Source: Chromera velia
Lineage: Eukaryota > Sar > Chromeraceae
Length of the DNA stretch: 12,637 nucleotides
NCBI GenBank assembly: GCA_018398765.1
Contig: JAHBMJ010000026.1
Coordinates: 39,367-52,003 of the forward strand
Direction: 5' to 3'
In this document: piece by piece, positions 1 to 9,600 of the stretch
Numbering within the stretch: position 1 is the stretch's first letter
How the letters are laid out: every line of letters starts with the position of its first letter
Position numbers and translations under genes: made by a program
The notes under the pieces: generated by a model
The model's database searches: none
What the model was told of the DNA's origin: nothing
Seen by the model: only the letters and a program-made list of their open reading frames with translations

Positions 1-280
1 GAATGTAAAGAACCCACACTCCCATCCTTGATTTTGTATTGCATATATGAAGGCACCTTGTTTCTAGGCCTAAGACGCCACTGTTCAAACTCTGGATCAG
101 AGACGTTCAACCATTCGGTGCCCTGGAAGAAATTAATGTCATATGCAAGGCAAATCGATACATAATAATATGTCACTAATTCCATAGCGTCAGGGATGTC
201 TCAAGAGTTTGTTCGGTGTTTAGGATACGTCTTAACGGTCCTGACAAGGTTAACTATTACATTTGTAACACTCGCACATT
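1..280. other. Gene-free sequence left of the CA array
   Basis: Unremarkable sequence with mixed composition. I see no coding region, RNA gene or repeat that I can support. Confidence 0.5.
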
Positions 281-291
281 ATATACATATG

Positions 292-337
<46 letters not shown>

Positions 338-389
338 AATACACGCATACACATACACATATACATACATACATATATATATACACAGA

Positions 390-424
<35 letters not shown>

Positions 425-444
425 ACATACACACACACACATAC

Positions 445-501
<57 letters not shown>

Positions 502-560
502 TTGGCACATACACAGACACATATACACATACACACATTCATATACATATACATATATAT

Positions 561-597
<37 letters not shown>

Positions 598-632
598 CAT
601 ACACATACATATACACACACATATAACCATAC

Positions 633-680
<48 letters not shown>

Positions 681-744
681 GCACACACATATACACACAC
701 ATACACACACATACACACATACACAGACGCACATAGACATATAC
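281..744. repeat. Long (CA)n microsatellite with (TA)n and CATA interruptions
   Basis: About 460 bp of alternating purine-pyrimidine sequence: CACA runs separated by CATA, TATATA (about 565-598) and a few CAGA units. Open frames through it translate as His/Thr/Tyr or Cys/Val and are repeat artefacts, not genes. Such tracts are prone to length change and Z-DNA formation. Confidence 0.95.
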
Positions 745-1560
745 TAAATTCACTAAAACATATACTAATTCATTTATCAAAATTCTATTGAAATATGTAA
801 CAAAACAATGTGTAACAAAACATTTTGAAAAAAGTAATTGTGTAACCCTACAGGATTGGTATATCTATATAAATCTACCAACTAATGAACTATACTAGGA
901 ACTATAATTAATGAATGAGAATCTTAGTCAAAATCAATCAATCAACATATTTAATTACAAACTTTTTGAATTATACTAAAGACATTAATACATAATTGTT
1001 CTATTATTGATATATCATTAATATGAGTTAATTGTGTCTAAATTATATTTAACTGGTGAAAAAGTCTGTAGAGCAAGATGGACTGCTGTAGTTGGAGAAA
1101 GAGGTATCAAAAAAGAAGAGATATACGTGAGAGAGCTCGTTTCGGTCATTTTAGACCGTGAGCCAAAGAAAGCGAGTGCCTAGGCGAGTACATTGATCGA
1201 AACTTGTTTGAATTTTAATTTGAAATTGAACTGAGTGTACGTGTTTTATGTAGTTGTTCAGCCTGAAGCTTCAGTTTAATCTGCGGAGGGTTGTAGTAGT
1301 TCATGCTCATACGGAAGCAGGCTAAGCTGCGGCAGCTTAAATTGCTTCATCTGTCTATAACTCTAGCTATAACTGCATGCATGGGTTGCCATTCGTCTCT
1401 GGTTTTGGAGACTCTAGGCGAAACCATAATTGCGTAAGCAAGTAAGTAATAAGTATGTATAAATTGCAATTTTCTTATTTATTTAATTATCAATCATTTA
1501 ACTGGAATGTTTTTTTTTTTTAACCGTATCACAAGAAAAACAAACTCAAAAACTTTTTTG
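745..1560. other. AT-rich intergenic spacer
   Basis: No open frame of note on either strand. It contains a short (AATC)n run near 932-947, a small hairpin at about 1144-1159 (CGGTC / GACCG arms with a 6-nt loop) and a run of 12 T at 1510-1521. No RNA gene family is recognised. Confidence 0.6.
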
Positions 1561-1627
1561 ATGATTGATTGATTGATTGATTGCATGATTGTCAATGATT
1601 GACTGATTGATTGATTGATTGATTGAT
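1561..1627. repeat. (GATT)n tetranucleotide array, imperfect
   Basis: Repeated GATT units with interruptions around 1583-1603. The same motif recurs inside the intron at 5191-5210, and its complement near 932-947. Confidence 0.9.
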
Positions 1628-2144
1628 AACATGAATAAAATCTCTTACGATTCTAAGATTTTTAATTTTAATAAGAGACTTTACATTGAAGTTTACAAAC
1701 TGCAAGGCTTCAATTCAGAGGCTGAAATTGGTGAAGCAACGACCTGCAAATCAACATTCACTCAGTGTTATCCAGGTAAAAGGGAGTGTTGCAGTATGTT
1801 TGTTCGTATGTATGAATTTCATCTTATAGAAAAAGCATTTTGTGTCAAAAATGGAATCACAATTTTTTTCTAACAAATGGAGAGCAAACACAAAGGGAGC
1901 GGCACTGCTGCCATTTACTTGCCATTTACTTGATGCACACGAGACTCAGTCGTTTCCTCCACCACAGCAAATATCCAAAAACAACAGAGGCGAGAACCGA
2001 GGAAAGCACGGAATTTATTCAAAGCAGAAAAGAAAATGACCGGGTCCGATACGCCAGTTGATTCAGCTGATGCTCTTTTCTTTGTATGGCGCCTCTGTCC
2101 AGAGACTTCTACCTCAAACAAGTGTCAAAAATGTGCACAAGTCG

Positions 2145-2146
<2 letters not shown>
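1628..2146. other. Gene-free stretch between repeat arrays
   Basis: Only short open frames without coding character are present. A perfect 11-bp tandem duplication (GCCATTTACTT) occupies 1910-1931. The AT-rich composition of the left part gives way to balanced composition around 1900. An AATAAA on the minus strand at 2014-2019 could be a polyadenylation signal but lies about 930 nt past the predicted stop. Confidence 0.5.
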
Positions 2147-2193
<47 letters not shown>

Positions 2194-2215
2194 CTGTCTG
2201 TCTGTCTGTTTGTCG

Positions 2216-2257
<42 letters not shown>

Positions 2258-2283
2258 GCAGAAAAAGAGAGAGAGAGAGAGAG
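2147..2283. repeat. Compound inverted microsatellite (TC)n(TG)n(TCTG)n ... (TC)n(CA)n ... (GA)n
   Basis: The left arm (2147-2193) is (TC)n then (TG)n. The right arm (2232-2283) is (CA)n then (GA)n, the reverse complement in the matching order. The centre is TCTG repeats plus a second TC run. A single strand could fold into a long hairpin. Confidence 0.9.
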
Positions 2284-2372
2284 TTGTTTAAAGATATATT
2301 CCTGGAGCCTGCCTTCAAACGCTAGCTATTGATCGCCAGCTGGGAAGTGATTGAAGAAAATGACCTCACAAA

Positions 2373-2420
2373 AAGACAGACAGAGAGAGACAGACAGACA
2401 GACCGACGGACAAGACAGAC
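2373..2420. repeat. (GACA)n tetranucleotide repeat, imperfect
   Basis: GACAGACA units with AGAGAG interruptions on the + strand. They are complementary to the TCTG units at 2191-2208. Confidence 0.85.
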
Positions 2421-2808
2421 CTCGAGGGAGTGTCCCGACAGATTCAGCAGAAAGATCTGCAGTTTGCCTTTTTGGACTTCAGACTCGTACAGAAGCACAC
2501 GCACAATCCTGCACACATAAAACGCCCGGGCCACAACATACACCATGAATTGCTAAGTCTTCATAGCACACAGAGAAATGGCTTTCTGAATCTCAATTGA
2601 CAATCTCTCTTTGAGAAAATTCATGGCGTCTCGAGCTGACTGATCCTCCGTACGAGGGGGTTTGTGCCTTTAGATATGCAGCAGGGCTTCAATGATTTCT
2701 GTGGCCCCGGTTACTTACGGCAGAAGAAGATCATGTCATCTTGACGCCCAGCCCCGGGCCAAGCTATCGAGAGTTGTTCTTACCATTGCTTCCGTCCCCC
2801 CTACTCAC
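2421..2808. other. Probable 3' flank of the minus-strand gene
   Basis: No supported gene. On the minus strand it holds strong donor-like words (GTAAGAAC near 2783, GTAAGTAA near 2719) but no matched open exon that I can defend. It may be 3' untranslated or intronic sequence. Confidence 0.35.
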
Positions 2809-2876
2809 TTTGTCCGGTTCCGGCTCTCCCCTTCTTTCCTGCTTCATTTCGCGTTCTCTTGTTGCTTCTCATTTCC
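2809..2876 (-). CDS. Candidate extra 3' exon (alternative C-terminus)
   Basis: A good acceptor (TTGAATTTTCAG) at 2877-2879 and a strong donor (CAAA/GTGAGT) at 2808 bracket 68 nt. If exon 12 is spliced at the first GTCAGT of its repeat (exon ending at 2986), the frame continues as EMRSNKRTRNEAGKKGRAG, a basic tail. A later weak acceptor near 2702 (CCACAG) would keep the frame and stop after IIEALLHI. This is an inference only. Confidence 0.25.
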
Positions 2877-2948
2877 CTGAAAATTCAAGATACCAGCAAC
2901 TCGAAAGCCTGTCTTCCTGCCTTCCTGCCCGCCTGCCTCCCTGGCCGA

Positions 2949-3621
2949 CTAAGTGACTGACTGACTGACTGACTGACTGACTGACTGCTGTGTCCAGTCG
3001 ATGGTGAGGGAGTCCAACACTTGAAAGTCTGAGGTGCCTCCCTCGTTGAGTCGTGCGAGCAGAGAGAGGAGGTCCATCTCCTCCGGCACAGGCAGCTGGA
3101 CGGCCGCTGCATTTTGGGCCTTCACGCGGTTCGCTGCTTCCTTCCAAGCACTCAATACTCGGCCCCCTTGCTTTGCCGGCCTCTGTGTCAGACTTCCCGG
3201 GGCCTCCAGAGTGATGGTCCGTGAAAGTGAAACCGTGTCTGTTCGAGAGCGCAGGGACGTGTTTCGCCTTCTGAAGGATGATCCCTTTTGCGTCTGGTCG
3301 GGTGCTTCCTGGTCTCCTGGTCGTGGCGGCTGGCTGTCAGCTTCTTCCTTAACAGGAGGCGCCGTGGGCTGTGTGAGGAGTCTAATGGAGGCCTTGGCAT
3401 GTCTCTGAGAGAATCTGGAAGCAGAGGTGGGTAGGTCCAAGAGCATGCGGGCAAGTTTTGGAGACTTGTCGGGATCCCAGAGTACCACTCCGGCAACACA
3501 GACGAGGGAGGAATTCGGACGGGAGTGGAGGGGTGCGAAGTATCTGCAGTCAGATGCATGCATAAGTTCGCATCGAAATCTTTCAGCACACATGACGCTA
3601 CGTCTTTCTAAGCGCCCCCGA
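2949..3621 (-). CDS. Last predicted exon of the MYND gene, ending in a Ser-Gln-Ser-Val repeat
   Basis: The acceptor TCTTCAATCAG/T fits phase 2. A CAG 14 nt upstream also has a good tract but is out of phase. It encodes CRYFAPLHSRPNSSLVCVAG and WDPDKSPKLARMLLDLPTSA, then a disordered stretch and a helix (EEMDLLSLLARLNEGG). It ends in QSVSQSVSQSVT and TAG, read from a (GACT)8 array at 2955-2986. The array also offers GTCAGT donors, so the true terminus may lie downstream. Confidence 0.7.
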
Positions 3622-6600
3622 CTGATTGAAGACAGATCTGGATAGACAGAAGAGAAAGGTCGAAGAAACACCTCAATTCGTACGTTGGCAGGGAGAAGCT
3701 AGTGAAGGTCAAAGAAGCAAGTGCGAAGAGCACATCGAGAGGAAAATCGTACCACGGAGGAAAAAGAACCAAAAGTCTTGGGAGAGCCTCGCACCTTTTG
3801 TTTCTGCTTACCGTCGATGCCGAGCAGGCAGCAGGCAGATGAGTCCTCCATGTACAGAAGCTTGCATCTGTGCCTGCCTCTCTCTGAACGTCAAGGAGGA
3901 GACAATCTGCTGGGAGCTTTGTGCTGTCCTCGAGATACCCCCTCCTGTTCCAAGTCTGCTCTGTCTCCTTCCTGAGAACCCAACTCTCTTCGTTGCTCCT
4001 TCATTTCCTATCCCTTCATCTCCTTCTCCTTCACCATTCTCGGGCCCTCTCACAGAGGGAGAGCAACCAGGAGAGCTCATGGGTGGAGGTGGAGGAGGCA
4101 AGGCCAGCATCTTCACAGGCAGAGCCCCCACAGCCTGGAGGACCGGATCGTTCATCTCGAAGGGGGAGAAAAATGATTCCTCGTTCGGGGGGAAATCTGC
4201 AGTGTACCCTGAAGCGCTGCCTCCAGCAAGTGCGGAGAATTTCTTCACCGCAAATTGCCACTGCCGAGGGACTGCGCCTACCCCCAGCACAATCAGCGGA
4301 CGGAGGGCAGAAAGGAAGTGCGTGGCCTCCATATGGAGTGCAGCTCTATAGGCAGACAGAACGAAAAAGGGGTTTTTGGGTTCGATGAATTTGTACTGGT
4401 CAGCTGTGAACTTCTCTCTTTGGGTCAAGGACACTTGGCTCGCCTGGGTGACAGAGGACGCCTTCAACAGAGTGCTCATTCTCCCTGCCCCCCCCTTTAA
4501 AAACTTTCCGGAAGAGCGAGTGAAGGTTGAACGTCGAGGGGATGAAACTGAAGCGCCACTCTGTCCCCTCTGCAATTGCAGTTGTGTTTGAGAAGAGGAA
4601 GCCTTCTCATCAATTCGTGCCTTTTTTGTCTTTTCGTCCACGTACAGAGACAAATCAGGACCCGCCATAATATGAACAAGGAGACCACGCGCAGCTGTAC
4701 GCAGCACATGTTCGTTGCTGCTGAGAACATTCTCCAACCATGCCGTGCGAGAGCGGGGGGCGGCCCCGTCCCCTAGGTGAGTGCCCACTCTAACGAGCAG
4801 ACGGAGGAGAGCGAGACTTGAACAGCCATGAGTTAGGAACCGAACGGGAGGGGGGTCCACAGGTGGAAGCACGGTGACGGCGTGTTTGTGCGCAGCTGTT
4901 GGTGCCTTTTGCAGAGCCTTGTCTCTTCTGCTGAGATTGGTCTTTTTGGACTTCTCTTGGACGGCAGCGGCAGAGGCGTCCAGAGAGTCGGACAAGACCG
5001 CAGAAGGGGCAAGCCGTGGGACGGGGGCGGTCCATTGTCTGCAGGGGACGCAGAAGAACAAGGGATCAGAGCTAGTCAATTCACGTCCAGAGAGACGCAA
5101 TCATGCCAAAGGAGAGGAGGAAGGAGACGAGAGAAAACGAGTCGCGTTAAAAACATATCAAAGTCAGCGTCCGTGTGTGTCTCCATAGGTGATTGATTGA
5201 TTGATTGATTCTCAATTTCCCAGTGACAGCTGACTTTCGAACGACGGTTTCCATCACCTCAACGAGTTCCTCTCTGACCACAGAGTCGGGCTTTCTGGCC
5301 AGGCTCTCAAACCCTCTCCGGATGTTCCGAAGGTTGAAGCACTCAGAGGCGTGCTGCATTTCAAGAGAACACCAGGCGGGGGGTTAAAAAAGTAACAGAC
5401 AGGGGCGCGTGTCCACCGAGACGAGGCCTGCGCTTGGTTTTGTCGGGCACGGGAATTCAGCAGGGAGCTTCAAGCAGGTAAAAGTACGATTTGAACAGTT
5501 CATTTTGTGGACGCCTAACCTGACAGAAGAGAACACGAACAGCTTGCGAGAAACCCAAGGACAGAAAAATGGACAAATGAACATGCAGACGATAAGAAAA
5601 AGCCAAGGAAAGGAGTAGTCGATCGATTGATCAGACTGGCTCCTAGATCAACAGGACAACAGGTCGACGACAGGTGGACTGACACACCTACCTGCGCCTT
5701 ATGAGCCGCCATGCACTCCTTTGTGCAGTAGGTGGCCATCATGCAGAGCCTGCACAGAAGTGCTAGAAGAGTGCACAAAGCAATGAGCGCTCACAGGAAG
5801 ACAGGGAGATTTCATCGCTCACTTTCATCTCGCCGAATGTGCACACCCTCGCAGAATCCGAATGCCTATGCCGAATGTGCACACCCTCGCAGAATCCGAA
5901 TGCCTATGCCGGACAGCTTGGCAATGAAGTGAGAGACACGAAGAAGGAAAGGCAGATCAATTGACTGGCCGGCTGAACGTTTGCCTTGCTGCTACACTGA
6001 CTTGCAAGAGACTTTCTCGAGGTCCCCCCAAATGAAGGGCTGCTTGCAGTGAGGGGCGTTCCCGCAGACGCGAAGACGGGCAGGAATCGTCTGCATAGGA
6101 GTAAATGAAAAAGACATTCAGGTGGGGACTAGCAGATCGCATGGAGACAACACAGACATGACAAAAGCAAAACAACTTGTTGTTTGGTGGAACCCCTGAC
6201 AGCTCAAAATAGAAGAGGGTGCTCAGAAGGGTTTCTGCGCAATTCCTTGACAGGTGCAGACAAAGATCACAGCACGCCCTTGCTTTTCATTTTACATCCA
6301 TGCAACGAACAGACTGACTGACTCGAGTTCGCCGGAGACGGATCAGACGAGGACCATACCATGACCCTGCAGGCCATGCATCGAGCATGCGGACGGTGGC
6401 GTCATCTGCAGCACATCTGCACTGGTCTCTGCCGTTGTCGTCCGACCCTTCGCTCTCTCCATCCACCAGCCCGACTCCTCTCACAACATCGTTCTCTGCT
6501 GACCCGTCACTGGTCTGATTTCCGTCTGATTCCTCTTCACTCATTTCGTTTTGTTGTTTCCTTCTCTCCTCCTCCGACGCCTTCGACTTGGGAGACAACA

Positions 6601-9600
6601 TGACTCCACCTCGACGTGGAGAGTCATCTCTCTTCTGTAGAGAGATTGCAGTTGCAAATGCTTTGATGCTCTCCTTCAAGAGATGCCGGCGTCTCTGCCT
6701 CTCTTTCTTCTTCTCCCGTTTGTCCATGCGGTCCTGGGTCGTCCTTTTCAACGTCTCAGCGAGGCGCACCACCTCGGTCAGATTCTTCGCCATGGCCACA
6801 AGGAAGTCCCTATTCTCTGAACCCAACCAGGGCGTGGTCAGGTCCAGCTCTCCACCGTGGTCATCGAGTCGCCGTCCTTTGTCTCCAGCTTGGGACGCGC
6901 GCATTGAGAGCGCCTGTACAAGCTGCCTGTCTTGCTCATTACGGCCTGCTACTGACTCATCGCTACTCTCTCCTTCGCTCTGATTGTCTGCACCTGCCCA
7001 GACTCTCTCGGCCATGCGCTGCTCTCTTCTTCGGCGTCGCCCTTCTTCTGTGCGTGCGTCAATGATCTCGCCTGAGGAGGAGGGCTCAGTCGCAGGAGAG
7101 AGGTCCTCTGCTGTGATGCCCTGAATTTCTCTCATACGGGGGTGGAGACCGCGCCTGTCTTTCTTTGCAGCAAGCGCTTTCGCCCTTCGCTTTTTCGCTT
7201 TGCGTTTCGCTGCCTCTTCAGCGGTCTCATCCGCTCTTTTCTTCTTGGGCTGTTTGGGGAAGAGCCGTGCATTGGCACGACGAAGACTTTCTGGGAGGGC
7301 GACCATCTGGAAAGGCCACACGCCAAAATCGCCTCCTGCAGCCACTGGAAAGGCAGGCTGTGAGGACAGTAAAGCGAAGGCGTCCCCTATCAGTCTCTCT
7401 TCTCCACCCGGCAACAAGCCTCCTAGAAGGCAGACGGCAGAATCCCAGGGAGAGAGGCTCAACAGCTTTGCGAAGTCGTCTGAAGGATCTATGTCGTCCA
7501 TGCCTCCAAAGCCTGAAGCAGCGCCACGAGCAGCGGGCACGCGGAGAAACTCAGAAGCGAAAGAAGACGCCATGGGTGCGGCGTGTCGACGAAAAGCATT
7601 GTGGGCAGTCGGCTCTGCGCTTGCAAAGAATCCCGTCAAATGGGCAACTTGTCCGATTCTCCATTTTTCTCCTGCAAGAGAAATGAAGGAAGAGGGGGAA
7701 TGAGAGGCAATTGCAAAGAATTTCAGGGAAACGAGAGATGATGCGACAACAGATTCGACTTAGGCCGGGTATCCTTCCAAAGATTCTGTTTAGAAGCTCT
7801 TCAGCCTTTGCCCATAGGGAGTGACGTGTGATCTTTCAAGACTTACATAATAATAAGGGCGTTTCTGTTCGTTGGAATAAAAAGTCAAATTGCGGTCGTT
7901 TCTGTCAGTAACACTAACCGAATTGAGATCTGATTGCTGCAGCTCCCGCCCGTGAGAAAGTGCTGTAGTGCACAAAACGCGGTCTCATTGGCATTTTCTT
8001 CTCTCGTGCTCTCTCCTTTTCCTTCTCAATGAGTGTCTCTCGAGCCGTCATTCCTTGAAAAGGCTTGATACTGTTCATGGATGCAGGTTTCATGTCGTCG
8101 CCCAGTCCCTTTTTCTTCTGAGGAGAAACACTAATGTTTTCATCCAAAAAGGGACGGTTGGTTGGAGGAACCTTCGAAGCTGCCACAGCTGCTGCGAGTG
8201 TCTGTCCCGAGATTGCGAAGTCTCTGTCTCTCTTCCGAACGGATACCGCCTCTTCAACAGAACCTCCTGGGGGGAACAGGCGGCAGGAGAGGGTTTTCTG
8301 TGGAGGGATGGATTCCTGTTCCGTCACTGGAAGTGTGGGAATGAAGGCGGGGCGTCTGGAGGTGTTTGGAGGGACAGATGGGGGACTGGAGGGTTTGGAC
8401 GGGATCTTGTCTGGACTTTCTGAAGAGGGCAGAGAAGGCTGTTCATTCTTAGTGAGTCGCAGTCGAATGGTGGATGCAGGCTCTGTGGAGAAGAACGAAG
8501 GACGCAGAGGGTGTTCTGAGAGTGGAGCAGTCGACAGGATCAGACTGCTGACAGGCTTTTGCTTTGGCTGGGAAGGGGGGGGGGGAGACGTGGAGACAGG
8601 TTGCGTTTCATCCTTCAACTCGGTCAGGAATGTGGAGCTTCCAACTTCGTTTTGCTCTGTTGGAGATGACTCTTTGTCAGTGAGCATTAGAAGAGGACGG
8701 TTCGTTTTCAGACGACGGTGTGGAGGAGTTTGAGCTTTTCGGGGAACAGGTAAGAGAGGAGGTCCCTCGGTGGGGGGGGGAAAGGGTCCTGATTGATCTA
8801 GCCTAAGCCTCCGTGCTGTGTCTTTGTGAATAGGACGATTTCTGTATTTGAGACCGTCTACATTTGCCTCGTGCATTTTGTTCAAAGGCAGCGCGAGGAG
8901 ATCTGGGTCGACTGCATAGAGACCCTCTGCCACAGTTCGGGGCATGACGGCCTGAGTGACTGTCTCGAACTTCCATGAAGAAGGCAGGGGGCCAGAAGAT
9001 GCGGCAGCAGCGAGAGTGCGAAGATTTGCAGACACACGTGCCGCCTCTACAGTTGCTCTACGCTCTGCTGCCTGTCTTCCCCTGGGTGCTCCGTCGGAAA
9101 ATCTGATGACGCCTTTCTTCTTTGCCTTTCGTGCCTTCTCCATCAACTCCTCTACTTCGTCTGCGGAGTGGAAACGCTTCATTGCCTCCACTTCCTTCAC
9201 TACGAGAGCGTTGGAAGAAACGGGAAGGGAAGCGGAAGGAGATGTTTCTCTTTCCTTTTCCTGCTGTGAACTCTGTCCGTCCAGCCGAGGACTTCGAAAA
9301 ACAACCAGAGCCTCTGACTTTTTCGTCGGTCTGTCGGCGGTCTCTGGTCTTTCGTCTTTCTTCTTCTGTTGAGCTTTGAGAAATCCCCCTCCCAAGGGAC
9401 CCGGGCCGAGAGGACAGGGCGCCATGGGGTGGTGTCGGGTCTCTCTCAGGAAAAGCTCTTCGCTCTCTCTCGTCTGCACGTACGCGTGGGGAGCCTTCTC
9501 CTTCAACAAAGGCTCCAAGTAAGCAAACAGAGGGAGCAGACCCCCTACAGAGGACAACTCACTCCCGTCACTCTCCCTTCCAACTGCTGCGCCTCCAATT

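Noticed and set aside
196-780. Overlapping open frames on both strands rich in His/Thr or Cys/Val
   Set aside because: They are translations of the CA microsatellite and have no coding features.
1139-1204. Possible structured RNA around a small hairpin (CGGTC/GACCG) and GTTTCG/CGAAAC pairing
   Set aside because: The stems are 5-6 bp only, with no match to tRNA, snRNA or other known RNA patterns.
932-1627. Inverted (AATC)n / (GATT)n runs as terminal repeats of a small mobile element
   Set aside because: The match is only the simple repeat. I found no target-site duplication or extended terminal inverted repeat, and the motif is common elsewhere in the window.
1619-1873. 84-codon + strand open frame in the AT-rich region
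   Set aside because: It starts inside the GATT array, has no domain, and is of a length expected by chance.
3626-4351. 241-codon open frame on the + strand, and similar + strand frames opposite exons 6, 7 and 11
   Set aside because: They lie opposite phase-consistent minus-strand exons, carry no recognisable domain and look like antisense shadows of codon-biased sequence.
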